Assembly (NCBI GenBank): GCA_037130365.1 | Contig: JBAXTE010000005.1 | Span: 1 to 64,000, forward strand | DNA from: JBAXTE01 sp037130365 | GTDB lineage: Bacteria; Bacteroidota; Bacteroidia; Bacteroidales; WCHB1-69 | DNA length: 64,000 nucleotides | Direction: 5' to 3' | Shown here: in pieces, positions 23,829-33,244 of the stretch | How positions within the stretch are numbered: position 1 is the first letter of the stretch | Layout of the letters: each line of letters opens with the position of its first letter | Translations under genes and position numbers: made by a program | Notes under the pieces: generated by a model | What the model was told of the DNA's origin: nothing | Database searches by the model: none | The model's input: only the letters and a program-made list of their open reading frames with translations

Positions 23829-26390
23829 ATGAAACGAACTATACTTATTTTAGCAATTACTCTAGCAATATCTAATATATTTGCACAATCAAATTGGAAC
23901 TGGATGTATAATGCTGGTGGTACTGGCGACGACCAAGCTCTAGCTGTGACCAGCGATGCATCGGGTAACGTTTACGTTACAGGATATTTTACAGGAACAG
24001 TTAATTTTGGCGGAACTAATAGTCTTACATCTTCAGGAGACAAAGATATGTTTTTGCTGAAATTAAATAGCTCGGGTGTAATTCAATGGGCAAAAAAAGG
24101 AGGCGGGAGCCTTTCCGATAAGGCTATTGATGTTAAATGCGATGCCAGTGGAAATATTTATACTTTGGGTTGGCATGAAGGTAGCGCAACTTTTGGCACT
24201 ACGACTTTAGACAATAGTAACGGAGCAAAAACCTTTATTGTAAAATGGAATAACGCGGGCACCGTAATGTCGACAATGAATTTGGGAGGTTATGGAAAAT
24301 CGTTTGTAATTGATTCTGGCAGCAATATCTATTTAGCATCAGTTTATAGTAGTACCATTAAAGTAATTACAACCTCATTAACTAGTCACGGATTTGATGA
24401 TATTTATCTAACTAAAATTACTTCAACCGGAAGTGAGTCTTGGGTAAAAACTATTTGGAGTACAGCTGGTTACGAAACGCCAATAGCAATTACATTAACC
24501 CCAGGTGATAGTTTATTAGTCACGGGTCGTTTTGGTTCGATTCTCACCTTTGAAGGCTCTACAACCCAATGTGCAAATAACGGAGGGGCGGCAAGTGAAG
24601 ATCTCTTTTTAGCAAAATATAGCAATACTGGAACTTTTGTATGGGTTAAACAATTTGATGCAACCATGTCGAATAATGATGCTCCAAATTCACTCAAAGT
24701 AGATGTTGCAGGTAATATTCTTATAGCTGGCACTTTCACCGCTACTGTGAATTTCTACTCATATATGCATACAAGTGTTGGTGGGAGCGATTTATTTGTT
24801 ACCAAGTTGGCGTCTAATGGGAGTAGCGCTTTTTGGTCGAAAAAAGAAGGAGGATTGTCTTCCGATGGAGCTATTTCTATTGGTTCCGATAATAGTTCTA
24901 ATGTATATATTAATGGATTCTATTCTGACACCTTGACTTTTGAAAATATTTTTATGCCCAACACCGGAAATAGCAATATCTATTTAGCAAAATATAATGC
25001 TTCAGGGGATTTCCAGTGGGTAAAAGATGCTGGTGGAAATGGGGAAGATGGTAGCTTTGGTCTTTCTGTTGCATCCGATGGAAGTGCTTTAGTCTGTGGA
25101 AAATTTAGTACCACAGCTAAATTTCATGGGTTATATTATACTAGCAATGGTGGTATTGATTTGTTTGTAAGTAAATCTGCATCAACATATACACCACGTG
25201 CAATGGCGCTATTTACAGCCAGCGCTGTAAGTGTGATGGCTGGTTCTCAAATAACTTTTACCGATCAAAGCTTGGGTGATCCCAACCATTGGTCATGGTC
25301 ATTTGTTGGGGGCACACCTGACACTTCAAATTCTCAAAACCCAGTAGTTACTTATAATACAGCTGGAACTTACAAAGTTACACTTTCAGTTTCAAATTCA
25401 TATGGCGAATCAAGTCAATTGGTCAAAAACGCATATATTACGGTAACTCCATTTGTTTCACCATGCAATGCTGTAAGTTTCGATGGCGTGGATGATTACA
25501 TTGATTGTGGAAGCCGGTCGTCATTGCGTTTTAATTATAATTTTACTATTGAAGCATGGATTAAACCAACTGCCGAAGGAGGTTATCCATTTTCATACTT
25601 AAACAAAACTACCACTTCTGTTTGTGGATATGGATTGGGTTATTTAAATGGAAAATTAAGATTTGTTATTCATCCAACCAATCAGTTTTTAGCTGCTGTT
25701 GATAGTATGCCTGGTGTTACTGTTCCATTGAACGAATGGTCGCATGTTGCTTGTACTTACGACGGTAAAATTGCAAAAATATATGTAAATGGTGTGTTGG
25801 GTGAAAGTAAAACCATCTCAACATCATTCACATCGCTTAATTGGGGAACAAATCCTGTTGCTGTTTATATTGGCAGATATTCAAATGCAACTACCTCTGA
25901 ATATTTTAAAGGTATTGTAGATGATGTAAGACTATGGAAAGTTGCCAGAACTGAAACTGAAATTAACACGTATCTTAACTATAAATTAGTTGGTACCGAA
26001 ACAAACCTAAGTGCATATTGGAATTTAAATGATGGAAGTGGCCTAACGGCTAATGAATCTACGATTAATAATTATGATGGAACATTGAAAAATGGTGCCG
26101 CATGGGTAAATTCACAAAATGCATGCTGGGGATTAAGTGTTGAAGAAAATGTAAACAATAGTCAGATTTCCATTTATCCAAACCCTGCAAATAGCTTTAT
26201 TAATGTAAAAATTAATAGTAATAATCCAATTTATGTTACAATATTCGATTTTACTGGCAAAAAAATTCAAACTACAGAATTGATTGATAATCAAGGTTCA
26301 ATTTCAATTTCACATTTGAGTTCGGGCGTGTATTTTGTCGAAATATTTGATGGAAAGAACAAAGAGATTAAAAAGTTGTTTAAACAATAA
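23829..26390 (+). CDS. Large secreted T9SS protein with SBBP repeats, PKD and LamG domains
   Basis: 853 aa. After the signal peptide come several beta-propeller-like SBBP repeats of the form SDASGNVYVTGYFTGTVNFGG and SGNIYTLGWHEGSATFG (residues about 30-440). A PKD domain follows (TFTDQSLGDPNHWSWSF, about 475-545), then a concanavalin/LamG domain (VSFDGVDDYIDCGS to about 770). The type IX sorting domain closes it (ISIYPNPANSFINV, ending SSGVYFVEIFDG). This domain order is typical of cell-surface adhesins or glycan-interacting proteins in Bacteroidota. Substrate unknown. Confidence 0.88.
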   Translation: MKRTILILAITLAISNIFAQSNWNWMYNAGGTGDDQALAVTSDASGNVYVTGYFTGTVNFGGTNSLTSSGDKDMFLLKLNSSGVIQWAKKGGGSLSDKAIDVKCDASGNIYTLGWHEGSATFGTTTLDNSNGAKTFIVKWNNAGTVMSTMNLGGYGKSFVIDSGSNIYLASVYSSTIKVITTSLTSHGFDDIYLTKITSTGSESWVKTIWSTAGYETPIAITLTPGDSLLVTGRFGSILTFEGSTTQCANNGGAASEDLFLAKYSNTGTFVWVKQFDATMSNNDAPNSLKVDVAGNILIAGTFTATVNFYSYMHTSVGGSDLFVTKLASNGSSAFWSKKEGGLSSDGAISIGSDNSSNVYINGFYSDTLTFENIFMPNTGNSNIYLAKYNASGDFQWVKDAGGNGEDGSFGLSVASDGSALVCGKFSTTAKFHGLYYTSNGGIDLFVSKSASTYTPRAMALFTASAVSVMAGSQITFTDQSLGDPNHWSWSFVGGTPDTSNSQNPVVTYNTAGTYKVTLSVSNSYGESSQLVKNAYITVTPFVSPCNAVSFDGVDDYIDCGSRSSLRFNYNFTIEAWIKPTAEGGYPFSYLNKTTTSVCGYGLGYLNGKLRFVIHPTNQFLAAVDSMPGVTVPLNEWSHVACTYDGKIAKIYVNGVLGESKTISTSFTSLNWGTNPVAVYIGRYSNATTSEYFKGIVDDVRLWKVARTETEINTYLNYKLVGTETNLSAYWNLNDGSGLTANESTINNYDGTLKNGAAWVNSQNACWGLSVEENVNNSQISIYPNPANSFINVKINSNNPIYVTIFDFTGKKIQTTELIDNQGSISISHLSSGVYFVEIFDGKNKEIKKLFKQ

Positions 26391-26453
26391 TCTTAACAAT
26401 TAAACGATACGTTTTTACTATAGACAATTATTTATAACTTAAAATTAAAATTT

Positions 26454-27023
26454 ATGAAGATTAGAAAACTAGTTGTATTTGCAGTTGTACTCATTTCCTC
26501 TTATCTATTATCAAGTTGCTTAACATGTGAAACAAAAGATTATTCCTTTGAACTGAATAATCAAGGTGGTGGAAAATTTACCATTAAGTTTAACAACATC
26601 ATGTCGAAGAAAGACAAAGAGGAATTAACAAAAGATGAAGAAACGACCAAAGATTTTGAAGAGTTAATAAGCAAGTATATTAAAGAAACGGAAATGGAAA
26701 AAACATTTCCAGATGCTAAAATGGTCGAAAAACGACTTTATGCTGAAAATGGCAAATTAAATGGAATTGTGGTGTTTGAATTCTCAAAAATTGATCAAGT
26801 AAAACTTTATCAATACGATAAAAACTCACCATTTCAATACTATTTATCTTCCCTATCGTCGGAATCATTTTCTTCAACAAATGGCAAACAAGCACCAGAT
26901 TATTTTCCAGTAATTAATTGGGATAAGTCGTTAAAAAAACTTACCCTAACAACAAAAGTTACAGAAGTAAGCAATGAGTCAACGACTAGTTTACTTTCTG
27001 TTTGGGAAAAGAATAAAAAATAG
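26454..27023 (+). CDS. Lipoprotein of unknown function
   Basis: 189 aa. The lipobox is LLSSC (about residue 22), followed by a second cysteine pair (CLTC). The mature part is charged (KKDKEELTKDEETTKDFEEL) with a possible helical hairpin and a C-terminal beta-rich region. No family recognised. A clear intrinsic terminator lies 70 bases downstream, so it is probably monocistronic or the end of a unit with the preceding T9SS gene (63-base gap). Confidence 0.75.
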   Translation: MKIRKLVVFAVVLISSYLLSSCLTCETKDYSFELNNQGGGKFTIKFNNIMSKKDKEELTKDEETTKDFEELISKYIKETEMEKTFPDAKMVEKRLYAENGKLNGIVVFEFSKIDQVKLYQYDKNSPFQYYLSSLSSESFSSTNGKQAPDYFPVINWDKSLKKLTLTTKVTEVSNESTTSLLSVWEKNKK

Positions 27024-27092
27024 TTTATAAAATTTCGATTATTCCTGTAGAAATAAACTGCATGACAATTGGAATCTATATTATTATAAAAT

Positions 27093-27127
27093 AAAAAAAG
27101 AAGGGAACAAGTGTTTCCTTCTTTTTT
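27093..27127 (+). terminator. Strong intrinsic terminator
   Basis: A-run, stem GAAGGGAAC/GTTTCCTTC, six T. It serves the lipoprotein gene at 26454-27023. Confidence 0.85.
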
Positions 27128-27148
27128 GTTAACCAAAACACGCAAAAT

Positions 27149-27174
27149 AAAAAGGAGAATTACTTCTCCCTTTT
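27149..27174 (-). terminator. Terminator of tRNA-Phe
   Basis: On the minus strand AAAAGGGAGAA pairs with TTCTCCTTTT and is followed by T-rich sequence, beginning 4 bases after the tRNA 3' end. Confidence 0.75.
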
Positions 27175-27178
27175 ATCG

Positions 27179-27251
<73 letters not shown>

Positions 27252-27364
27252 TTACTTTCGTGATGCAAAATTAGAAATATTTTTTGATTCTACAAATATT
27301 AATTACTGTTTGACAAGAAAAAATATCACAAAGAACTTGTTTTAGATGTTTTTAACTCTGATTT

Positions 27365-28099
27365 TCACTCGGTTAAAACACCTTTTACATAATTTTCAAT
27401 TTTAATTATTTTTCCATTTTCATCATAATAAGCCCATTTTCCATGACTGAAATAGTCGTTAATTTCTGGATTTCGAATTTTTTGACCTGCAAATTTCAAT
27501 TTGCCTGTTTTTGAAAACTCTCTATAATTATAAAGATTCTTCTTGTCGTCAACAAGCATGAGTTCAGAATATGGTTTTCCATTGCGATAATAATATTTTT
27601 GGCTTTCTATATATCTTCCTTTTTTTTCATATACATCATCTAACTCCATTATCCCCCCAGGGTAAAAATCTTGTCGCTTAATTACTGTTGTTCTATAATA
27701 TTCAATTTTTGTTACCGGTTTACTCAAAGAGTCGAAAACCTCAAAACTATAATAATCACCATTCGGTTTTTTAAAAAAGGTGCGTTCAATTACTCCTGAG
27801 AAAAAATAATTGGTAAATGTGGTTGAGATTCGGCCATAATCGTAACTGCCTTGATGAATTAGTTTTTCTGTGCCTGGATAATAATCCTTTACCCAACCTG
27901 TACATGGTGCTTTTCCACAATATCGAACAGAATCTCCTTCAAGAATTGGACAAAAGGCATCATATTTTGTAATTCCAACAATATCGGCAAGTGTGTCGTC
28001 TTGCATAAAATAATCATCATCGCTTTGAGCTATAATCAGTTGAGAATGGATCAACAAAAAAAATCCAAAAAGAAATTTTGTAAAAAATATTTTTTTCAT
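27365..28099 (-). CDS. Exported MORN-like (YwqK-type) repeat protein
   Basis: 244 aa with a signal peptide (FLFGFFLLIHSQLIIAQ). The body has several short beta repeats of the MORN_2/YwqK kind, readable as KYYYRNGKPYSELMLVDD, GKLKFAGQKIRN and HGKWAYYDENGKI. An N-terminal segment has two cysteines (FCPILEGDSVRYCGKAPC). Such proteins are widespread in Bacteroidota with no defined role. It begins 3 bases after the pyrF stop, so it is likely co-transcribed with pyrF. Confidence 0.8.
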   Translation of the reverse strand: MKKIFFTKFLFGFFLLIHSQLIIAQSDDDYFMQDDTLADIVGITKYDAFCPILEGDSVRYCGKAPCTGWVKDYYPGTEKLIHQGSYDYGRISTTFTNYFFSGVIERTFFKKPNGDYYSFEVFDSLSKPVTKIEYYRTTVIKRQDFYPGGIMELDDVYEKKGRYIESQKYYYRNGKPYSELMLVDDKKNLYNYREFSKTGKLKFAGQKIRNPEINDYFSHGKWAYYDENGKIIKIENYVKGVLTE

Positions 28100-28102
28100 A
28101 GA

Positions 28103-28939
28103 TTATCTATTTTGATTTAACAACAATTCCATCTCTTTTTGCATCGATGCAGCTTCTTCGGATGCTTTTGCTGCAAAATCTTCTCCATTAGATGCATATA
28201 ATATACTACGAGATGCATTTATGAGAAGGCCACATTCTTTATTCATCCCGTATTTAGCAACTTCTGAAAGGCTTCCACCTTGAGCACCAACACCAGGGAC
28301 TAATAAAAAATGATTGGGAACAATGGCGCGAACATCTGATAGCATTGATGCTTGAGTAGCACCCACAACATACATCATTTCTGAGGCAGAAGCCCATTGA
28401 GAAGATGTTTTCAGAACTCGCTCAAAAACTCTTTCCCCAGATTCCAAACGTTCAAATTGAAAGTCGGCAGCTCCTTTATTTGAAGTCAAAGCCAATAACA
28501 CAACCCACTTGTCCTTAAATCCCAAAAAAGGTGTTACGGAATCTTCCCCCATGTATGGCGCAACGGTCACTGCATCTACTGCATATTTTTTTTCTTCTGG
28601 ATTAAAAAATGATTGAGCATATTGTGCTGAAGTATTCCCAATATCACCACGCTTTGCATCTGCAATAACAAATACCTTTTCTGGTAGACTGTTTAGATAT
28701 TCAATTGTCTTTTCGTAACTCCGTATACCACTTAATCCATAAGCCTCATAAAACGCTAAGTTTGGCTTGTAAGCTACCGTAAATGGAAGCGTTGCATCAA
28801 TGATTTGTTTGTTAAATTCAAAAATTGGATCTTCATAAGTGAGCAAAAATGAAGGAATTTTTTTCAAATCTACATCTAGCCCAACGCATAAGAAAGATTT
28901 TTTCTTATAAATGGAATTAACCAGCTCTATTCTGTTCAT
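28103..28939 (-). CDS. pyrF: Orotidine-5'-phosphate decarboxylase (subfamily 2)
   Basis: 278 aa, last step of de novo UMP synthesis. The family-2 form has LCVGLDVD near the start, the catalytic lysine in FVIADAKRGDIGNT, and the phosphate-binding VPGVGAQGG. Start ATG; the intergenic region towards folK is about 100 bases. Followed by a MORN-like gene after 3 bases. Confidence 0.96.
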   Translation of the reverse strand: MNRIELVNSIYKKKSFLCVGLDVDLKKIPSFLLTYEDPIFEFNKQIIDATLPFTVAYKPNLAFYEAYGLSGIRSYEKTIEYLNSLPEKVFVIADAKRGDIGNTSAQYAQSFFNPEEKKYAVDAVTVAPYMGEDSVTPFLGFKDKWVVLLALTSNKGAADFQFERLESGERVFERVLKTSSQWASASEMMYVVGATQASMLSDVRAIVPNHFLLVPGVGAQGGSLSEVAKYGMNKECGLLINASRSILYASNGEDFAAKASEEAASMQKEMELLLNQNR

Positions 28940-29040
28940 TTATTTGATTTTATTTGTTGACGATAATCTAAAAGTGCATTTTTTTCACTTGAAGCAAAGA
29001 TACATAAATTCTGTGTTTTTCAATATAGATGAATCTTTAA

Positions 29041-29550
29041 TCAACTATTTTCGAGTGTTTGATTTTTCAATATTCTTACAGTGCTTGAGTCTGAACATTC
29101 AATAAGTAATTCTGAAATTGATTTTAGAAACAATGGGTGTTGAAAATTTGGAGCTATTTCGGATAAAGGAAGTAGGGTAAATAATCGGCGGTGCAATTCG
29201 GGATGGGGTAATTCCAATTTTGGTGAGGAAATTATTAACTGATTCACAAACAAAATATCCAAATCCAAAGTCCTGGAATGAAACTTCCCATCATCCGTCC
29301 GTTTGCGACCATACTCTGATTCAATTGTCAACAAATTTTCAAGAATTTTATCGGGTTCAAGACTCGTTTCAACTTCTAATACTCTATTCAAAAACCACTG
29401 CTTTGCCTCAAAACCCCACGGTTCAGATTCGTATGTAGATGACTTTTTAATTATTTTTCCAATATGTTTTTCAATATCTCTCACAGATAAATCTAGGAAA
29501 CGCTGACTATCTCCTTCGTTTGAACCTTGTAAAATAAATGCTTGCTTCAT
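29041..29550 (-). CDS. folK: 2-amino-4-hydroxy-6-hydroxymethyldihydropteridine pyrophosphokinase
   Basis: 169 aa HPPK of folate synthesis. Family motifs: QGSNEGD at the start, WFLNRVLEVET, and the metal/ATP motif RTLDLDILF, followed by LPHPELHRRLFTLLPLSEIAP. Full length. Divergent from the second pgk gene. Confidence 0.96.
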   Translation of the reverse strand: MKQAFILQGSNEGDSQRFLDLSVRDIEKHIGKIIKKSSTYESEPWGFEAKQWFLNRVLEVETSLEPDKILENLLTIESEYGRKRTDDGKFHSRTLDLDILFVNQLIISSPKLELPHPELHRRLFTLLPLSEIAPNFQHPLFLKSISELLIECSDSSTVRILKNQTLENS

Positions 29551-29642
29551 CGTGCAAAGGTAAAGAGATTATTAAATCTCGAAAACAAAAATCTATGATT
29601 TTTTTAATTTATCAATAAAACATTTCTATTCTTTATTATTGC

Positions 29643-29650
29643 TAGCTTTG
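29643..29650 (+). promoter_or_regulatory. -7 box of the second pgk-like gene
   Basis: TAGCTTTG, a perfect TAnnTTTG, 22 bases before the ATG. Confidence 0.5.
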
Positions 29651-29672
29651 TAGAAAATAAACCCATAATAAA

Positions 29673-30953
29673 ATGAATCAATTAAGAACTATTAAAGATG
29701 CCGATTTACAAGGAAAAGTTGTATTAGTTAGAGTAGATCACAATGTAGTAAAAAAAGGAATAATCCACGATCCATATCGTATAGATGCTACTATTCCTAC
29801 GTTGTTTAATATAGTATCGCGTGGAGGAAAGTTAATTTTGATGACTCATGTTGGTCGACCCAAAAACAAGAAAACAGGCGAAATTAATATTTCTAAAGAT
29901 TCTTCTGTAGAACCCATTATTGAGTACTTGCTAAAAAAGCTACAAGTGCAATTTGTAATTCCCGACCTCCCTGCTCCAGATAATTTTGGGATCGTTGAAC
30001 TAGAGAAACCAATGAAACTATATGTTGACCAACTACGAAAGGGCGAAATAGATGGATTATATTTGCCCAATACTCGTTGGTTTAAAGGCGAAGAAGCTAA
30101 AGACGAAACGGCAGATTTGTTTGCTCAGGAACTAGCCTCATTAGCAGATATATATGTAAACGATGCGTTTGGCTCATGGCAAGCTCATGCTTCTACTGTT
30201 CTGGTTGCAAAATATTTACCTTCGTATGCTGGTTTTTTGATGCTAAAAGAGGTGTCTAACCTTTCGAGAATTTACGAGCCCCAACGACCATTTGTAGCTG
30301 TTGTTGCAGGATCAAAATTTGACACCAAAATTGAACCATTGTATGCACTTTTAAAACAGGCAGACTACCTTGTTCTAGGAGGTGTAATGTATAATGCATA
30401 TTTGTGTGCAAAATATGGATTTTCTATCAAAGGAATTGACGAAGAGGATATTCGGTTTGCCAAAGAATTTGTTGAGTTTGCCAAAGATTATCCGGGCAAA
30501 ATACTTGAACTTAAATATATTGTAGAATCAGACACGATGGATGGTAAAATTGAGGGGAAATATCGCACTCATAACATCCTAATGCTTAATCATGGAACTC
30601 AACTTGAATATGTTTTGGATGTTGCCAAAGAATCGTTTAACGACCCAGAAATTCATAGTGTTTTTCACAAGGCATGCACTACCTTTGTCAACGCGGTAAT
30701 GGGGTTTACTCCCTATTTTAACGAGGGAACTATTGCTTTAGATCAGCTAATTGACGATAATCCAAACGGCGTAAAACTATATGGAGGTGGCGATACCTTA
30801 CAAGAACTCAAGCGATTACTGCCCGGATTGTATATTTCAGCTATTGATAGTCCGTTGTATTATATTTTTACTGGTGGAGGGGCTGTTTTAAAAGCAATAG
30901 AAGAAGGAACTCCTTATAAAATGAAACCGATCGAGGCTTTATTGAAAAAATAA
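29673..30953 (+). CDS. Divergent phosphoglycerate kinase paralog
   Basis: 426 aa, clearly PGK-fold: VRVDHNVVKKG, THVGRPKNKK, VNDAFGS, GSKFDTKIEPL, GGGDTLQEL and TGGGAVLKAIEEG align along the whole length with the canonical PGK at 12643-13833. Changed sites: the substrate arginine of the AHRxHAS motif is lost (GSWQAHAS), and the nucleotide-site GPMGVFE is replaced by NAVMGFTPYFNEG. The D and N of the N-terminal motif, the downstream R and both lysines are kept. It may be a low-activity or regulatory isozyme, or act on another acyl phosphate (inference). Confidence 0.85.
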   Translation: MNQLRTIKDADLQGKVVLVRVDHNVVKKGIIHDPYRIDATIPTLFNIVSRGGKLILMTHVGRPKNKKTGEINISKDSSVEPIIEYLLKKLQVQFVIPDLPAPDNFGIVELEKPMKLYVDQLRKGEIDGLYLPNTRWFKGEEAKDETADLFAQELASLADIYVNDAFGSWQAHASTVLVAKYLPSYAGFLMLKEVSNLSRIYEPQRPFVAVVAGSKFDTKIEPLYALLKQADYLVLGGVMYNAYLCAKYGFSIKGIDEEDIRFAKEFVEFAKDYPGKILELKYIVESDTMDGKIEGKYRTHNILMLNHGTQLEYVLDVAKESFNDPEIHSVFHKACTTFVNAVMGFTPYFNEGTIALDQLIDDNPNGVKLYGGGDTLQELKRLLPGLYISAIDSPLYYIFTGGGAVLKAIEEGTPYKMKPIEALLKK

Positions 30954-31092
30954 TCTATAAATAGTTCAATAAATTGAGAAGGAAAACGATACTTCCGATT
31001 TTAAATTGAGTGATATTTTTCAATTATAAACAAGTTTTTGTTGATAATTGGAAGAATTCTTTAAAAAAGTTGGTGAGTTAAAATAAATTGAG

Positions 31093-31100
31093 TAATTTTG
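31093..31100 (+). promoter_or_regulatory. Putative -7 box upstream of DUF177
   Basis: TAATTTTG fits TAnnTTTG and is 30 bases before the ATG at 31131. A TTG lies about 19 bases further upstream. Confidence 0.45.
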
Positions 31101-31130
31101 CAGTCCGAAAAACAAACGCAGACGATTAAA

Positions 31131-31655
31131 ATGCAAATCCTAGATCAATATAAAATTCAATTTAGTGGATTAACGAGTGGGGTTTATAACTTTAATTTTC
31201 AAATTACAAATTCGTTCTTTGAAGCCACTTCATTTCCCGAAGTAGAATCAGGAGACATCGCTGTACTTGTTAAGTTAGAGAAATCAGAAAACTTAATGGT
31301 ACTAGATTTCCAATTAGATGGAGGTCTTGAATTGATGTGTGATCGTTGTTTAGAGTATTTTACATACCCAATATCAATTGCAGAACAATTAATTGTAAGA
31401 CAAGTTGCCGATGCAAAAGAGTCAGAGGATGACAATTTGTTATTCATTGAATTACAAGCACATACTCTAGATTTATCACAGTTTTTATATGATTATATAA
31501 ACATTGCACTCCCGATTCAGCGTATTCATCCAGAAGACGAACAGGGAAAATCTAGTTGTAATCAAGAAATGCTTGACCAAATAGAAAAATACTCCAAGCC
31601 GATAAATAATTCCCAATGGGATGCTTTAAAGGACTTTAATACAGATGTAAATTAA
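31131..31655 (+). CDS. DUF177 (YceD-like) protein
   Basis: 174 aa from the ATG at 31131; an upstream TTG start would put translation inside the -7 box. YceD/DUF177 proteins are encoded next to rpmF in most bacteria, as here (29-base gap), and are linked to 23S rRNA/ribosome maturation in plants and bacteria. A CDRC motif around residue 65 and a later single Cys match the family pattern. Confidence 0.88.
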   Translation: MQILDQYKIQFSGLTSGVYNFNFQITNSFFEATSFPEVESGDIAVLVKLEKSENLMVLDFQLDGGLELMCDRCLEYFTYPISIAEQLIVRQVADAKESEDDNLLFIELQAHTLDLSQFLYDYINIALPIQRIHPEDEQGKSSCNQEMLDQIEKYSKPINNSQWDALKDFNTDVN

Positions 31656-31684
31656 AAATGTTGAATATTTAAAAATAGAGAATC

Positions 31685-31870
31685 ATGCCAAATCCTAAAC
31701 ACAGACACTCCTCAACCAGAAGAGATAAACGCAGAACCCATGACAAAGCTATAGCTCCACAACTAAGCACTTGCTCAAACTGTGGCACTGCAGTATTGTA
31801 TCATACAGTTTGTCCAGAATGTGGGTTTTATAGAGGAAAATTAGCAATAGCAAAAGCAGTTACTGCATAG
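31685..31870 (+). CDS. rpmF: Ribosomal protein L32
   Basis: 61 aa. MPNPKHRHSSTRRDKRRTHD is the typical L32 start, followed by the zinc ribbon (CSNCG ... CPECG, the C+ form) and GFYRGK. Operon with the DUF177 gene. Confidence 0.98.
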   Translation: MPNPKHRHSSTRRDKRRTHDKAIAPQLSTCSNCGTAVLYHTVCPECGFYRGKLAIAKAVTA

Positions 31871-32007
31871 TTTGCTTTTTACAAAATATTAATTTAGCAT
31901 ATTAACTGAGGTTGATGTGCTAAGTTTGTTTGCGTATGTCTTTGATTTATAAGAAATTGCAATGATTGTTTAACATTTTTTGCATATTAATGAAAAGATT
32001 ATTGAAG

Positions 32008-32048
32008 TACCTTTGTACACATTCTTAAATTTGTCAGTATTTAAGAAT
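32008..32048 (+). promoter_or_regulatory. fabH promoter with a palindrome at the start of the leader
   Basis: TACCTTTG at 32008-32015 is a good -7 box. A perfect inverted repeat ATTCTTAAAT (32021-32030) with ATTTAAGAAT (32039-32048) sits right at the expected transcription start. It could be an operator or a 5' leader hairpin. The remainder of the rpmF-fabH gap holds no gene. Confidence 0.5.
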
Positions 32049-32091
32049 AGAATATTAATTAAGAATAAAGAATAATTAAATAGTGTTCTAA

Positions 32092-33090
32092 ATGAAAAAA
32101 ATCACTGCTGCAATTACTGGAATTCATGGTGCTTTACCAGAATACATTCTTACCAATGAAGAGTTAAGCCAAATGGTTGATACCACCGATGAGTGGATTA
32201 TGAAAATGATTGGGATAAAAGAGCGTCATATAATCAGAGAGCAAGGCAAAGCAACCTCAGACATAGGTGCAGAAGCTGTGAAAGGATTACTTGAAAAAAC
32301 AGGAACAAAGCTAGAAGATATTGACCTTTTAATTTGTGCTACAGTTACTCCCGACATGCAATTTCCTGCAACAGCGAATATTATTTCAGATAAAGTGGGT
32401 ATTAAAAACGCTTTTAGTTTTGATTTAAATGCTGGGTGTTCAGGGTTTATCTTTGCACTAACTACTGCATCAAAATTTATTGAAACGGGCAATTACAAAA
32501 AAGTAATTGTTGTAGGTGCTGAAAAAATGTCATCAATTGTAGATTATACCGATCGTGCTACATGTCCAATTTTTGGAGATGGAGCTGCTGCTGTCCTATT
32601 GGAGCCAAATGAGGATGGATTTGGAATTATTGACACGATGATGCATACTGATGGAGTTGGCAGGGTTCACTTACATCAAAAAGCAGGTGGATCATTAAAA
32701 CCAGCATCACATGAAACGGTAGACGCGCGTGAGCATTTTATTTATCAAGAAGGTCAACCTGTTTTTAAGTGGGCTGTTTCTAAAATGGCTGATGTTTCTG
32801 TCGCTATGATGAACAAACATAATTTGAAGGCTGATGACATTGCATACTTAGTTCCTCATCAAGCAAATAACAGAATTATTGAAGCCGTTGCTCATAGAAT
32901 GGATCTTGATCCAGCAAAAGTGATGATAAACATTGAACGGTTTGGAAATACAACCTCTGCAACAATTCCATTATGTATGTGGGAATGGGAAAAGAAACTT
33001 AAAAAAGGAGATAATTTAATTCTATCTGCTTTTGGAGCGGGGTTTACTTGGGGAGCAATTTACCTTAAATGGGCTTACAATTCGAAATAA
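32092..33090 (+). CDS. fabH: 3-oxoacyl-ACP synthase III (KASIII)
   Basis: 332 aa. Starts fatty acid synthesis by condensing acetyl-CoA with malonyl-ACP. The catalytic triad is visible: Cys116 in LNAGCSGF, His in PHQANNRI and Asn in FGNTTSA. Full length. Usually rpmF is followed by plsX and then fabH; here plsX is missing and a 220-base gap with its own promoter separates rpmF and fabH. A strong terminator follows. Confidence 0.96.
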   Translation: MKKITAAITGIHGALPEYILTNEELSQMVDTTDEWIMKMIGIKERHIIREQGKATSDIGAEAVKGLLEKTGTKLEDIDLLICATVTPDMQFPATANIISDKVGIKNAFSFDLNAGCSGFIFALTTASKFIETGNYKKVIVVGAEKMSSIVDYTDRATCPIFGDGAAAVLLEPNEDGFGIIDTMMHTDGVGRVHLHQKAGGSLKPASHETVDAREHFIYQEGQPVFKWAVSKMADVSVAMMNKHNLKADDIAYLVPHQANNRIIEAVAHRMDLDPAKVMINIERFGNTTSATIPLCMWEWEKKLKKGDNLILSAFGAGFTWGAIYLKWAYNSK

Positions 33091-33117
33091 ATTTATACCA
33101 TATTTTCATTTAATATT

Positions 33118-33154
33118 TAAAGAGAGAGGAGTGTCGTCACATTCCTCTCTCTTC
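33118..33154 (+). terminator. Strong terminator after fabH
   Basis: AAGAGAGAGGAGTG pairs with CACATTCCTCTCTCTT around a short loop, followed by T-rich sequence. Confidence 0.8.
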
Positions 33155-33216
33155 TTTATAACGAATATAAATAAGAAAAAACGTTTTTTTTTCTTTTTTT
33201 AACCAAAAGGAAAACA

Positions 33217-33224
33217 TAAATTTG
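33217..33224 (+). promoter_or_regulatory. -7 box of the methylmalonyl-CoA operon
   Basis: TAAATTTG, a perfect TAnnTTTG, 20 bases before the epimerase ATG. Upstream is a long T-run instead of a clear -33 box. Confidence 0.5.
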
Positions 33225-33244
33225 CATCCAAATATTAAAGAATT

